This document shows positions 22,247 through 31,796 of a stretch of DNA of 64,000 nucleotides, piece after piece (position 1 is the first letter of the stretch; each line of letters starts with the position of its first letter). The stretch spans positions 558,001-622,000 of the forward strand of contig CAVPJW010000002.1 in the NCBI GenBank assembly GCA_963705525.1. Direction: 5' to 3'. Made by a program: the position numbers and the translations under genes. The stretch comes from CAVPJW01 sp963705525 (GTDB lineage Bacteria; Acidobacteriota; Vicinamibacteria; Vicinamibacterales; CAVPJW01). The notes under the pieces were generated by a model. It was given only the letters and a program-made list of their open reading frames with translations. It did not search any database and was not told where the DNA came from.

Positions 22247-23242
22247 CTAACGAGCGGGAATCCAAGCCATGCCGTCGGGCCCGGTGCCAGCCGTGATCTT
22301 CCCGGTGACTTCCAGCGTCTTCAGGTCGATGGCCGCCACGTAGTTGTCGCCGGTCACTGCCACATAGGCGAGCGAACCGTCCGGCACGACGAGAACTCCC
22401 TCGGGGGTTTTCCCGAGCTTCAAACGCTTGATCTCTTTGCGCGCCGGCGCATCGATCACGACGAGATCGCCGGCGTCGAGATCGGAAATCAGGACGCGTC
22501 GACCATCAGGGGTGAATTTCAAACGATTCGAGCGCTTCGTCTGCATGTCGAGGGTCTGCATCACCTTCCTGGAGGCGATGTCGACGATCGACACGCCGCC
22601 ATCGGCGGAATGCGCCGCCCAAAGCTCGCGTCCGTCTGGAGACACATCGAATCCCTCGGGGCCTTTGCCGACGCCAACCACAGTCATGTTCCACGCGAGC
22701 GGATTGGCGCCCCGCTCCATGATGGTGACGCTGTCCGAGCCGATGTTCGTCGTGAAGATTCTTGCCGCATCTCTCGTGGCCATCACCATATGGGTACCAG
22801 CCTGACCGGTCCCCATCATCCAGTCGACCTTGTTCGTTGCCGGGTCGTAGCGGCCCACCATCCGATTCGTTTCCGCAGTGAAGTAGACCTTGCCGTCCGC
22901 GTACCAGATGCCGTGAGGCCTTCTGAGTGGGCTGAGATCGACCCGATAGCGCTCCTTGCGAGCCGACAGATCGATGACGGAAATCGTGTTTCCGCCGGTC
23001 TGTCCGCCGTAGTTAGTCACAAAGGCCAGCGTGCCGTCTGACGATGCCACGACCTCATGCGGTCCTTCTCCGGTCGGCACGACGCCCTTCGTCTGTCGGG
23101 TCTGGGGATCGACGATCGACAGGGTCGCGTCTTCCTTGTTCAAAATCAGGAGCGTCGGCGGTGTACTTTGAGAGCAGACGGGCGCCGCGAACAGGATCGA
23201 GCCGAGAAAAACAAGAACGCGCGTACGAGTCGCGATAGCCAT
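22247..23242 (-). CDS. Exported YVTN/YncE-like beta-propeller protein
   Basis: The start at ATG 23242 (GGAG 10 bases upstream) gives 331 residues beginning with a signal peptide (about 1-25). Seven repeats of about 40 residues are of the YVTN type, each pairing a PDG turn with a VIDLxxRK strand (for example GTLAFVTNYGG, GKVYFTAETNRM, GSLAYVAVTGDNYVAAIDL). Such propellers serve as surface or periplasmic binding scaffolds, and some are linked to metal or quinoprotein systems; the ligand is unknown here. It diverges from the amidohydrolase at 23374. Confidence 0.85.
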   Translation of the reverse strand: MAIATRTRVLVFLGSILFAAPVCSQSTPPTLLILNKEDATLSIVDPQTRQTKGVVPTGEGPHEVVASSDGTLAFVTNYGGQTGGNTISVIDLSARKERYRVDLSPLRRPHGIWYADGKVYFTAETNRMVGRYDPATNKVDWMMGTGQAGTHMVMATRDAARIFTTNIGSDSVTIMERGANPLAWNMTVVGVGKGPEGFDVSPDGRELWAAHSADGGVSIVDIASRKVMQTLDMQTKRSNRLKFTPDGRRVLISDLDAGDLVVIDAPARKEIKRLKLGKTPEGVLVVPDGSLAYVAVTGDNYVAAIDLKTLEVTGKITAGTGPDGMAWIPAR

Positions 23243-23373
23243 CACTGGTGTCTCCGTATCGGATTCTAACACCTGCCTGTCTTGACGCTCCCCGGTCGGC
23301 GTCGCGTCAGGTGGCGGCGGGGCAACGGCCCATGTAAGATCCCCCTCCACCTTCATGGCGTGAGGAGAACCCG

Positions 23374-24684
23374 ATGTCCATATTGACGAGATGCGTGCTG
23401 GTTTCAATCCTCGTGCTCAGTCCTGTCTACGCGTCGGCACAAGTCACCGCAATTCGTGCGGGCCGCTTGATCGATCCGGACTCGGCAGCCGTCTCGACCA
23501 GCCAGATCATTCTTGTCGAGAACGGTCGGTTTACGGCCGTCGGTCCGAACGTTCCTATTCCCGCCGGTGCGGAGGTCATCGACCTTTCGTCGCTGACCGT
23601 GCTGCCCGGCCTGGTGGACGCGCACAACCACCTGGCGCTCACTTACAAGGATGAACCCGAGAGCAACGTCTACTACATGACCTACGTCCTCGATTCGACG
23701 CCGCTCCGAGCCATCCAGGCGGTATCGAACGGGCTGCAAATGCTGTCGTCCGGGTTCACGATCGTCAGAGACATGGGCAATAACGGCAACTATGCCGACA
23801 CCGCGCTTCGCGTGGCGATCGAGCAGGGGTGGGTGCCCGGCCCGACCATCATCAACTCGGGTCTGATCATCGGCGGCTTTGGTGGTCAGTTCTGGCCGAC
23901 GCCCGAGATGGCGAAGGACCACGCGATTGTCTATCCGGAATATCTCGATGCCGACACCCACGACGAGATTGTCAAGGCCGTGCGCCAGAACATTCTCTTC
24001 GGCGCAAAGGTCATCAAGATCTGCGTGGATTGCAAGCCCTACGGGTATACAGCGGACGAGATTCGCCTCTTCATCAGCGAGGCGGCCAAGTCGGGCATGA
24101 AAGTGGAAGGCCATTGTCAGACGACGGATGGAGCGAGGCGTGCCATTGAGGCGGGGATCTGGTCCATCGCACACGATTCGGGCCTGACGCCGGAACTACA
24201 CAAGCTGATGGCTCAGAAGGGCATCTGGCGTGCGGCGACGGAAACTCCAATCGGCCTGACCGGGCATACAACGAAAGAGCGCTACGACCGGACCGTCACG
24301 CTGTTGCACGATGCGTGGGAAAACAAAGTTCCGCTGACGTTTTCAACCGATGCGGACTACTACGTGCCCGGCAAGACGCGTGGCGAGGTTGTGATTGAGT
24401 TCCTCAGCACATGGAAGGCTGCGGGGGTGCCGCCGGCCGACATCCTGCGGGCGATGACCATCAATGGCTACAAGGTGAGCGAAACGGAAAAAACGAGGGG
24501 CCCAATCAAGCCCGGTCTCCTGGCCGACTTGATTGGCGTCACCGGCGATCCGCTCCAGGATATCGACGCGCTTCGCGACGTCCGCTTCGTCATGAAAGAG
24601 GGGCTCGTGTTCAAGCGAGACGGTGTGATGACGCCCGAGAAATTTCTGCACGGCGGACCTGTCAAGGGTTGGAGGATCAGGTAG
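23374..24684 (+). CDS. Exported amidohydrolase, imidazolonepropionase-like
   Basis: The protein has 436 residues; ATG at 23374 follows GAGGAG. The signal peptide is 1-22 (ending ASAQ). The metal-dependent hydrolase motifs are DAHNH (H84, H86), a Lys in AKVIKICVD that may be the carboxylated bridging Lys, a His in EGHCQT, AHDSG, and the late Asp in STDADYY. Exported relatives cleave peptides with proline or other cyclic amides. It is one of three amidohydrolases between 23 and 36 kb. The substrate is unknown. Confidence 0.85.
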   Translation: MSILTRCVLVSILVLSPVYASAQVTAIRAGRLIDPDSAAVSTSQIILVENGRFTAVGPNVPIPAGAEVIDLSSLTVLPGLVDAHNHLALTYKDEPESNVYYMTYVLDSTPLRAIQAVSNGLQMLSSGFTIVRDMGNNGNYADTALRVAIEQGWVPGPTIINSGLIIGGFGGQFWPTPEMAKDHAIVYPEYLDADTHDEIVKAVRQNILFGAKVIKICVDCKPYGYTADEIRLFISEAAKSGMKVEGHCQTTDGARRAIEAGIWSIAHDSGLTPELHKLMAQKGIWRAATETPIGLTGHTTKERYDRTVTLLHDAWENKVPLTFSTDADYYVPGKTRGEVVIEFLSTWKAAGVPPADILRAMTINGYKVSETEKTRGPIKPGLLADLIGVTGDPLQDIDALRDVRFVMKEGLVFKRDGVMTPEKFLHGGPVKGWRIR

Positions 24685-24699
24685 CCGCGCGCGACGGTA

Positions 24700-24731
24700 T
24701 ACAATCGAACGAACCCGGGCATAGCTCGGGT
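24700..24731 (+). promoter_or_regulatory. Promoter candidate and leader hairpin before the DinB-like gene
   Basis: TACAAT at 24700-24705 (in TATACAAT) is a good -10 box in GC-rich DNA, about 44 bases before the chosen ATG. A 5-base inverted repeat ACCCG/CGGGT (24713-24717 and 24727-24731) sits just ahead of the strong GGAGGTGA ribosome site at 24733. The -35 side is poor. Confidence 0.35.
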
Positions 24732-24748
24732 CGGAGGTGAAGATCGCC

Positions 24749-25312
24749 ATGCACAGCAAGCCAGACGTGAACGAATACGCGCCGTCTTATTCCGGTTATG
24801 TTTCACGGGTGCCGGAACCCGATGTGCTTGCGGTGCTCGAGCAGCAGATTGGCGACCTGCGCAGACTCGCGTCGGCAGTGCCGCCGGATCGGGAGCGATT
24901 TCGGTACGCGTCAGGGAAGTGGAGCATCCGTGAGGTGTTCGGCCACCTGATCGATGCCGAACGCGTGTTCGGTTATCGGGCGTTCTGCATCAGCCGGGGT
25001 GAGCGCGCTTCGCTCCCGGCTTTCGACGAAAACGACTACGTCAAGGAATCAGGGTCAGACGAGCAGACCCTGGGAGACCTGATGGACGAGTTCGCCGCGG
25101 TGCGTAAGGCCAATCTGGTGGCGCTGCGCCGAACGAACCCAGAGCGATGGGCCAGGGTCGGCACTGCAAACAACCACCCCATCTCCGTTCGCGCCCTGGC
25201 GTTCATCATGGCCGGTCACGTGCGCCATCACGATCACATCCTCCGCACGCACTACGGGGTGTCGCCCAGACCGGTTACGCCAGGTTCGCCATTGTTTGGG
25301 TCAGCAGAGTAA
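24749..25312 (+). CDS. DinB-family metal-binding protein
   Basis: The protein is 187 residues from ATG 24749, chosen because GGAGGTGA lies 8 bases upstream; a GTG at 24737 overlaps that site. It has a four-helix bundle pattern of the DinB/YfiT family with the usual metal histidines: one in FGHLIDAER and the pair in GHVRHHDHIL. WSIREVFGHL is a typical start of helix 2. Family members act as thiol-dependent transferases or are uncharacterised stress proteins. It is monocistronic by context. Confidence 0.85.
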   Translation: MHSKPDVNEYAPSYSGYVSRVPEPDVLAVLEQQIGDLRRLASAVPPDRERFRYASGKWSIREVFGHLIDAERVFGYRAFCISRGERASLPAFDENDYVKESGSDEQTLGDLMDEFAAVRKANLVALRRTNPERWARVGTANNHPISVRALAFIMAGHVRHHDHILRTHYGVSPRPVTPGSPLFGSAE

Positions 25313-25700
25313 GAAGCGCCTGGCGCGCGGAGTCGGTACGCTCATCATGGCCCTCGGTCTGAGGACGCTGCTCAGGTATGGATTCAGCTGATTCGCCCTT
25401 GCGCTCGAAGTCCGGCATCTGAAGTGGCGCCTGATGCCGGAAGTTGACAACACCACGACGAGTTGTCCCCGCCGACGGACAACCTGTTCCTGTTCGGACC
25501 GGGGCGATTTCGCAGCCGCGGTCGTGCTCCTTTCATATGGCGAGGCTCCGCGGCGCTCGCCGGTCCGGGCGGGAGGCGGAATCGATCTTGCTCGTCACAC
25601 CGTGACACACGAGGCGCACAGCAGGCAGGTCGACCACTCTACCAAGGCATCAACGACTTGGGACCGGTGCCTGTCGCCTCGGGTTCGCGGAGACTGACCC
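25313..25700. other. Intergenic stretch without a convincing gene
   Basis: These 388 bases contain several short open frames in different phases, but none has a ribosome site, a protein-like composition or a recognisable motif. The sequence is slightly repetitive and could be decayed coding DNA. I see no strong hairpin or promoter. Confidence 0.5.
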
Positions 25701-26393
25701 ATGACGGACTATAGGTTGAATGCTGCGGGACTTCGCTGGCGCGCCACGCTGGCGCTCGGAATGGCGATTGCCATGTTGACAGTGGCGGGGACGCCGGCTT
25801 CGGCCGACGACACGCCGTCCACGCACCGGAACGCCGTGTCCTTCACCGTCGGGATTGCCACACCCTCGTCGGGCGGCGATCGGCTCGGAGACTTTCGGCG
25901 GTTGGTGGATTTCGGCGGTCGCGGCAGTTCGGCGGGCGGCTTGCTCGGAGGCGCGGTGCTTCGCGACCTGAGCGATCGCGTGACGGTCGAGTTCCTGGCG
26001 GGATACCTGGATCGGGGCCGCACGCACGGCGTGACGGGTATGGGGCAGTTTCTCGTCAACCTGACGGACAAGGGGAAGATGGTCCCCTATGTTTCCGCCG
26101 GTGGCGGCGCGTATCGGACGACGCGCGACGACGACCTGGTCGTGATTCAACCTCTTCAGAATCCCGTTGTCGTCCGGCAGGGCAGGCGAATCGTTGTGAA
26201 TTCTTTTCCACCGACCATGACGACAGTGCCCCGGCATTCGACGGATCCGGCCCTCAGCCTTGGTGGCGGCCTGCGCCTCGACCTGGGCCCACGCTTCTTC
26301 GCGCGGCCGGACGCGCGCCTGATGATGGTGATGAGAGATGGGCGCAACGAGCTCTTCGGTCTCTTCACTTTCGACGTCGGTCTTCGTTTCTGA
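25701..26393 (+). CDS. Predicted outer-membrane beta-barrel protein
   Basis: This 230-residue protein has an N-terminal signal peptide ending near PASADD (about residue 36). It then has alternating hydrophobic strands with Gly-rich turns (GGLLGGAVLRDL, VTVEFLAGYLDRG, MVPYVSAGGGAYR, LFTFDVGLRF). The last residue is Phe, the usual end of outer-membrane barrels recognised by BAM. An eight-stranded OmpW/OmpX-like barrel would fit the length. No specific family motif is seen. It converges with the amidohydrolase, 10 bases away. Confidence 0.65.
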   Translation: MTDYRLNAAGLRWRATLALGMAIAMLTVAGTPASADDTPSTHRNAVSFTVGIATPSSGGDRLGDFRRLVDFGGRGSSAGGLLGGAVLRDLSDRVTVEFLAGYLDRGRTHGVTGMGQFLVNLTDKGKMVPYVSAGGGAYRTTRDDDLVVIQPLQNPVVVRQGRRIVVNSFPPTMTTVPRHSTDPALSLGGGLRLDLGPRFFARPDARLMMVMRDGRNELFGLFTFDVGLRF

Positions 26394-26403
26394 GGCGTAC
26401 AGC

Positions 26404-28119
26404 CTACGTCCGTTCCTTCGGATACATGACACGCCCGCCGACAACTGTCCGGTTGATCGGGATGTTCTTGATTTGATCGGGATCGACGGCGTGCGGATCC
26501 TTCTCGAGGACCACGAAGTCGGCGAGCTTGCCCGCGGCGATCGATCCCTTCAGATGTTCTTCTGACGAGGCGTACGCACCGTTGATCGTCGCGATGGTCA
26601 GCGCCTCGTCGACGGACACCTTCTGGCTGGCGCCCCACACGCGACCCGCGAAATCCTTGCGCGTCACCATGCTCTGAATCGCCATGAGCGGTTCGAACGG
26701 TCCCGGTGTGTAGTCGGACGCTCCAGGGACCCGGATGCCGGCATCGAGGAACGTCCGATGCGCGAACATCGACTGCATTTTCTCTTCCCCGTACTGCGCC
26801 CACTTTTCGCCGTGAAAGTGGATATAGGTCCAGAACGGGGTCGGGATGCAACCGCACGCCACGATCCGTTTGATCAGGTCAGGATTGATGAGCGAGCAGT
26901 GCTCGATGCGGTGCCGACGGTTCGGATCGGGCCACTTCTGGAGCACTCGTTCGTAGGCCTTGAGCACCATGTCGATTGTGACGTCGCCGTTGGCGTGGAT
27001 TCCAACCTGAAAGCTGTGCGCGTGCGCATCGTCCACGGCCTCGTAGATTTCGTCCTGCGTCATGGTGAGGATGCCGTAGTCGGTCGTGCCGACGTACGGC
27101 GTGCTCATGCGCATCGTGCGCTCTGACGCCGAGCCATCAGCCGCGAACTTGACGCCGCCCACGCGAATCCATTCGTCGCCGAACCCTGTGTAGATGCCGG
27201 CGGCTTTGAAGCCTTCGAAGACTTCCTTGCCGCGAACCATCATGTAGGCGCGGTGGCGGAGCTCGCCGTTGTGATGGGCGTCCTGATACGCGAGGACATG
27301 ATCGAGCGAGGCGCCGGCATCGTGCACGGTGGTGAGCCCTGACGCAGTCAGGAGCTCGGAGATGTGGCGCATGCCGGCGCGGCCGCGCTCGCGCTGCTGT
27401 TCGGGAGTGAACGCCTCGCGCTTGCCTGCGTTCTGAAACACGCGGCGCGCCAGCTCGGCGACGCGGCCCGTGAGGTCGCCGCCTTCGTCGCGGAAGAATC
27501 TCCCGTCCGGCGGGTCCGGCGTCTCACGCGTGATGCCGGCGAGCTCCAGGGCCTTCGAGTTGTACCAGGACGTGTGACCGCCGCGATGATTGACGGCGAC
27601 CGGGTGCTCGGTTGTCGCCTGGTCGAGGTCGCGTCGATTGAGCGGTCGATCCAGTTTCGTGTCGTCGAACATGAAACCGCTGATCCAGTAACCTGGTGGC
27701 GTATCAGCGGCCTTCTTGCGCAATGCCGCCTGGATCTCGGCCACCGTCCGCACGTTGCAGTTGACGCCGTACAGCTCCTGCACGCCGCTCGGATGACAGT
27801 GGCAGTCAATGAAGCCAGGTGTCACAGTCATGCGCTGGGCGTCGAAGACCTCGGTGCGGGTCGTCGCCATGTTCCGCACGTCGCTCGTCGAACCGACCGC
27901 GATGAAGCGTCCATTCTTGACGGCGAACGCCTCGGCCTTCGGCTGTCGGGTGTCGCTCGTGAGGACGTTCCCGTTCACGACAATCAGGTCTGGTTCGACG
28001 CCTCCCGTGGCGGACGGAACGCTTTGCGCCTCTGCTACCGGGAGTCGTCCAAGCCCCCACGCGCCTGTGAAGAGTGCACCCAGACCCAGGAATTCGCCGC
28101 GGGAGTACTTTGGTGCCAT
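26404..28119 (-). CDS. Exported amidohydrolase of the YtcJ type
   Basis: The start at 28119 is preferred because AAGGA lies 9 bases upstream; an ATG at 28128 is just upstream of it. This gives about 571 residues. The N-terminus resembles a Tat signal but has SRGEFLGLG, with Gly in place of the second Arg, so export by Sec is more likely. The metal site begins at DCHCH, with a histidine-rich SFQVGIHANGD segment, RHRIEHCS and a late Asp in GASDYTPGP. YtcJ-type enzymes hydrolyse N-substituted amides or similar compounds; the substrate is unknown. It is divergently arranged with the first spermidine-dehydrogenase-like gene. Confidence 0.83.
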   Translation of the reverse strand: MAPKYSRGEFLGLGALFTGAWGLGRLPVAEAQSVPSATGGVEPDLIVVNGNVLTSDTRQPKAEAFAVKNGRFIAVGSTSDVRNMATTRTEVFDAQRMTVTPGFIDCHCHPSGVQELYGVNCNVRTVAEIQAALRKKAADTPPGYWISGFMFDDTKLDRPLNRRDLDQATTEHPVAVNHRGGHTSWYNSKALELAGITRETPDPPDGRFFRDEGGDLTGRVAELARRVFQNAGKREAFTPEQQRERGRAGMRHISELLTASGLTTVHDAGASLDHVLAYQDAHHNGELRHRAYMMVRGKEVFEGFKAAGIYTGFGDEWIRVGGVKFAADGSASERTMRMSTPYVGTTDYGILTMTQDEIYEAVDDAHAHSFQVGIHANGDVTIDMVLKAYERVLQKWPDPNRRHRIEHCSLINPDLIKRIVACGCIPTPFWTYIHFHGEKWAQYGEEKMQSMFAHRTFLDAGIRVPGASDYTPGPFEPLMAIQSMVTRKDFAGRVWGASQKVSVDEALTIATINGAYASSEEHLKGSIAAGKLADFVVLEKDPHAVDPDQIKNIPINRTVVGGRVMYPKERT

Positions 28120-28232
28120 GGAACCCATCCTTTCGCCGAGCCAACCCGAACGAAGCGGCTATGCTACTGGCAACGGGTCCGGTCTTCAACTCGTGCGGGA
28201 TCGCGATCGGCACCGCGACCCTCCATAAGCTG

Positions 28233-28262
28233 TTGACAATATTTCAGGTGTCGTGCTGCAAT
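28233..28262 (+). promoter_or_regulatory. Sigma-70-type promoter candidate for the flavoprotein block
   Basis: A perfect -35 box TTGACA (28233-28238) is followed after 18 bases by TGCAAT (28257-28262) and an AT-rich spacer start. The ATG at 28296 and its AGGGA ribosome site lie about 20-35 bases further on. This is the clearest -35 box in the window. Confidence 0.5.
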
Positions 28263-28295
28263 CGCGGCCGGGCTCTCTCTTAGGGACGACTCCAC

Positions 28296-30224
28296 ATGAA
28301 TACCGACGATCGCCGGCTCGGGATGGGCGCATCCATATCGCGCCGGGATTTCTTGAACGGTGTTGCGGTGGGCACCGGTGGACTCCTGGCGAGTTCGTGG
28401 CTCGCGGGATGTGGCCTGACGCCAGAGGCGGTCGCAGCCTTTGCGCAGGATCAGCCCGGGTACAACCCATCGTCGCTGACGGGCCTTCGCGGCAGCCATC
28501 CCGGATCCTTCGAGCTCGCCCACGAAGTGAGGGACGGCAGTTTCTGGAACCGCGCCCAGCCGATCGTGTCGACAGGCGAGACCTACGACGTCGTTATCGT
28601 TGGTGGCGGGTTGAGTGGCCTCGCCGCCGCGTACTTCTACCGCGCGCAGGCCGGTCCATCGGCGAAGATCCTCGTGCTCGACAATCACGACGATTTCGGC
28701 GGCCACGCCAAGCGGAATGAATTCCGGCCGGGCGGCCGGCTCCTGCTCGCCAACGGCGGCACCATGTCGATCGAAACCCCGTCGCCTTACAGCTCCCAGG
28801 CGAGAGGACTGCTGACGACGCTCGGGATCGATCCACAGGCGCTGACGGCGAAGTGCGTCGATGGACAGTTGTACGCGTCGCTCAAGCCGGCCGTGTTCTT
28901 CGACAAGGCCATGTTTGGCACGGACCGGCTCGTCGCACGAGATCCTGCGAGGCCTTGGGCCGAATTTCTGGCGAAGACACCGTTGTCACCAGAGGCGCAG
29001 CGAGATATCGCGCGCATTCAGGAGGGGACGGTTGATTACCTGCGCGGTCTTTCCGACGCCGAAAAGAAAGATCGACTCTCGCGCATCAGTTACAAAGATT
29101 TTTTCCTGAATGTGGTTCGGGCGCATCCCGACGTCGTGCCGTTCTATCAGACGCGGACGCACGGCTTGTATGGCATTGGCATCGATGCCGTGCCCGCGCT
29201 TGACTGCTGGGGCATCGGGTTGCCTGGTTTCCAGGGACTCAAGCTGACCGCGGGGCCTGCTCCACGCATGAGCCTGACGGCGCTCGGGGAAGCCACACCC
29301 AATCGCGAGCCATACCACTTTCATTTTCCGGACGGCAACGCCTCGATCGCGAGACTGCTTGTCCGCTCGCTCGTGCCGGGCGCTGTTCCGGGATCGTCGG
29401 CCGAAGACATCGTCACGGCGCAAGTTGACTACGGGAAACTCGATCGAGCCGAGGCGCAGACTCGTATTCGGCTGAACAGCCTTGTCGTGAAGGCACATCA
29501 CTCGGGCGACCCGGCTTCCTCGAGCGACGTCGAGATCACCTATGCACGGGAGAAGCGGCTCTACAGTGTCCGAGCCCGCGGCTGCGTCATGGCCTGCTGG
29601 AATTCGGTGATACCGTATGTCTGTCCGGAGCTTCCGGCGAAACAGAAAGAGGCGCTCGCGTACGGCGTGAAAGTGCCTCTCGTGTACACGCAGGTGGCCA
29701 TTCGCAACTGGACCGCCTTCCACGCTCTGGGGGTCCGGAGCATTTCGGTGCCCGGCGGATACCACACGTCGGTCAACCTTCAGCAAGCAATCAACATCGG
29801 GGACTACCACTTTCCGCATAGTCCAGAGGAGCCGATGGTGCTCCATATGCTCCGAACGCCCTGCAAGCCCGGGTTGTCCGCCCGGGAGCAGCAGCGCTAC
29901 GGCCACATGGATCTCCTGACAGCACCCTTCGAGACCTTCGAGAGGAGCATCCGCGACGAGCTGGGCCGCATGCTGTCTGGAGGCGGATTCGATCCGGCCC
30001 GGGATATTCACGCCATCACCGTCAACCGGTGGCCGCACGGCTATGCCTACGAATACAACCCGCTGTGGGACCCCGAGTGGCCAGAGGCCGAACAGCCCTG
30101 TATCATTGGGCGCCGACGATTCGGCCGCATCACCATCGCGAATTCCGACGCGGCGGCCTATGCTTACACCGATGCGGCTATCGACCAGGGTTACCGCGCG
30201 GTGCAGGAACTCCTGACGACCTAG
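28296..30224 (+). CDS. Tat-exported, probably lipidated FAD oxidoreductase, spermidine-dehydrogenase-like (copy 1)
   Basis: The protein has 642 residues. The N-terminus has a twin-arginine motif SRRDFLNG (15-22), followed by a lipobox LAGC (36-39), so the folded flavoprotein is predicted to be a Tat lipoprotein. The dinucleotide-binding motif VIVGGGLSGLAAAYF is at about 98-112, then DNHDDFGGHAKRNEF. The C-terminal region ends with RFGRITIANSDAAAYAY, typical of the FAD-binding end. The opening LGMGASISRRDFLNG and the overall layout recall SpdH of Pseudomonas, which cleaves spermidine in the periplasm; that assignment is by memory. A paralogue lies at 32277. Confidence 0.78.
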   Translation: MNTDDRRLGMGASISRRDFLNGVAVGTGGLLASSWLAGCGLTPEAVAAFAQDQPGYNPSSLTGLRGSHPGSFELAHEVRDGSFWNRAQPIVSTGETYDVVIVGGGLSGLAAAYFYRAQAGPSAKILVLDNHDDFGGHAKRNEFRPGGRLLLANGGTMSIETPSPYSSQARGLLTTLGIDPQALTAKCVDGQLYASLKPAVFFDKAMFGTDRLVARDPARPWAEFLAKTPLSPEAQRDIARIQEGTVDYLRGLSDAEKKDRLSRISYKDFFLNVVRAHPDVVPFYQTRTHGLYGIGIDAVPALDCWGIGLPGFQGLKLTAGPAPRMSLTALGEATPNREPYHFHFPDGNASIARLLVRSLVPGAVPGSSAEDIVTAQVDYGKLDRAEAQTRIRLNSLVVKAHHSGDPASSSDVEITYAREKRLYSVRARGCVMACWNSVIPYVCPELPAKQKEALAYGVKVPLVYTQVAIRNWTAFHALGVRSISVPGGYHTSVNLQQAINIGDYHFPHSPEEPMVLHMLRTPCKPGLSAREQQRYGHMDLLTAPFETFERSIRDELGRMLSGGGFDPARDIHAITVNRWPHGYAYEYNPLWDPEWPEAEQPCIIGRRRFGRITIANSDAAAYAYTDAAIDQGYRAVQELLTT

Positions 30225-30411
30225 GCGGACGGATGTACACGCTGTTTCGCCGCACGGTCCTTCATTGCTCCCGCGACTGCCTGGATCTTCCGTCCTTCTG
30301 AGCCGACGCGTTCGTTCCGTCCGCCTCATGCGAGTTCGGCGGACAGCCCTCATTGGTCATAGCCTCGCCTCTCAGGGGCCGAGGATCCTTTTTCAGGAAA
30401 GGCTTTGCGTC

Positions 30412-31758
30412 ATGGATGAAGTGGCACGGTATCGTTCCCGCACACCTCGCTCGGAAGCCCTCCATCGGCGCGGCCGGAATACGATGCCGCTCGGCGTCGA
30501 AAGCAATTTTCGGTTTCTCGATCCATATCCCATCTTCATCGAGCGCGCTGCGGGCACTCAGGTCTGGGACGCCGATGGGAATGCGTACACGGACTATGCG
30601 TTGTGCTTCGGCGCGCTGATGGTGGGGCACGCGCACCCGGCGATCGTGGACGCGGTCTCACGACAGGCCGGCCAGGGCATGATGTTCGGCATGCCGAACC
30701 CCGCGATGCTCGACCTTGCGGAGGAACTCACGCGCCGGCACAAGATCGATCGCATCCGGTTTTCCAATTCGGGCACGGAGGCCACGATGCACGCCTTGCG
30801 CGTGGCGCGCGGGGCGACGGGACGCGAACGCATCCTGAAGTTCGAGGGCGCGTACCACGGCGCGCACGATTCGGCACTGATCGCCATCAAGCCGCCGGCG
30901 GGCACGAGCGGCGACGCGTCGGCGCCTCTGTCGATTGCGGCCTCAGCCGGGATACCCAAGGCGCTTGTGCCGCTGACCGTGGCGGCGACCTTCAACGATC
31001 TCGATTCCGTCCGCGGCGCGTTCGCGCGCCACAGGGGTGAGATCGCCGCACTCATCATGGAGCCGGTGATGATGAACATCGGCGTCTGCCCCCCGGAGCC
31101 CGGCTTCCTTGAGGGCGTGCGCGAGATCTGCACCCGGGAAGGCGCGCTCCTGATCTTCGATGAAGTCAAGACAGGATCCAAGCTCGCGCCGGGCGGTGCC
31201 GCGGAGTACTATGGCGTCACGCCCGATTTGGTGACCATGGCCAAGTCTTTTGGCGGAGGTGCGCCGATCGGCGCATTCGGGGGACGAGCCGAGGTGATGG
31301 CCGTTATCGACCGTCACGAGGTGTTCCACGCGGGCACGTACAACGCGAGCCCGCTCGTGGTGGCCGCCGCCCTGGCGGGCCTGCGGAAGGTGCTCACGCC
31401 AGAGGTGTATCCGCGCGTGCGCGCGCTGAACGAGGAACTGGTCGCCGGCTATAACGACACGGTCGCGCGCAACAGCCTGCCAGCCCACGCGAACGGGGTT
31501 GGCGCGAACGGGTGCATCTACTTCACGACCGAGCGCGTCCGGAACTACCGGGATTTCCTGCGCGCCGACAAGGATCTCTTCTGGCGCTATTACTTCGGCA
31601 TGCTCAATCGGGGCATCATTCCCTCGGCGCAGCATCACGACGAGCAATGGACAATCTCCGCCGTGCACACCAGGGCGGACATCCAGGCACATCTGACGGC
31701 CTTCGGAGAAGTGGCGCGAGAGATGAGCACCGCGCGTGTCACGCTCGGGGTGTCGTGA
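30412..31758 (+). CDS. Class-III aminotransferase, glutamate-1-semialdehyde-aminomutase-like
   Basis: The protein is 448 residues from ATG 30412, with AGGAAAGG upstream; the frame is open earlier but not conserved. It is a PLP enzyme of fold type I: GTQVWDADGNAYTDY opening, SNSGTEATMHALRVAR phosphate loop, EGAYHGAHD, and the Schiff-base Lys278 in MAKSFGGGAPIGAFGG. This pattern is shared by GSAM and by many omega-aminotransferases. Haem genes are absent nearby, and its place between two spermidine-dehydrogenase-like genes favours a catabolic amine aminotransferase. It has no signal peptide, so it acts in the cytoplasm. Confidence 0.85.
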   Translation: MDEVARYRSRTPRSEALHRRGRNTMPLGVESNFRFLDPYPIFIERAAGTQVWDADGNAYTDYALCFGALMVGHAHPAIVDAVSRQAGQGMMFGMPNPAMLDLAEELTRRHKIDRIRFSNSGTEATMHALRVARGATGRERILKFEGAYHGAHDSALIAIKPPAGTSGDASAPLSIAASAGIPKALVPLTVAATFNDLDSVRGAFARHRGEIAALIMEPVMMNIGVCPPEPGFLEGVREICTREGALLIFDEVKTGSKLAPGGAAEYYGVTPDLVTMAKSFGGGAPIGAFGGRAEVMAVIDRHEVFHAGTYNASPLVVAAALAGLRKVLTPEVYPRVRALNEELVAGYNDTVARNSLPAHANGVGANGCIYFTTERVRNYRDFLRADKDLFWRYYFGMLNRGIIPSAQHHDEQWTISAVHTRADIQAHLTAFGEVAREMSTARVTLGVS

Positions 31759-31796
31759 AAAACGGAGATCACGGGCAGTAGAGAGGAGCAGGGCAG

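Noticed and set aside
25313..25700. Small genes in the gap before the outer-membrane barrel gene
   Set aside because: Several short frames overlap in different phases with no start signal or motif.
28086..28119. Tat signal peptide on the amidohydrolase at 26404
   Set aside because: The motif reads SRGEFLG and lacks the second Arg, so Tat export is not supported.
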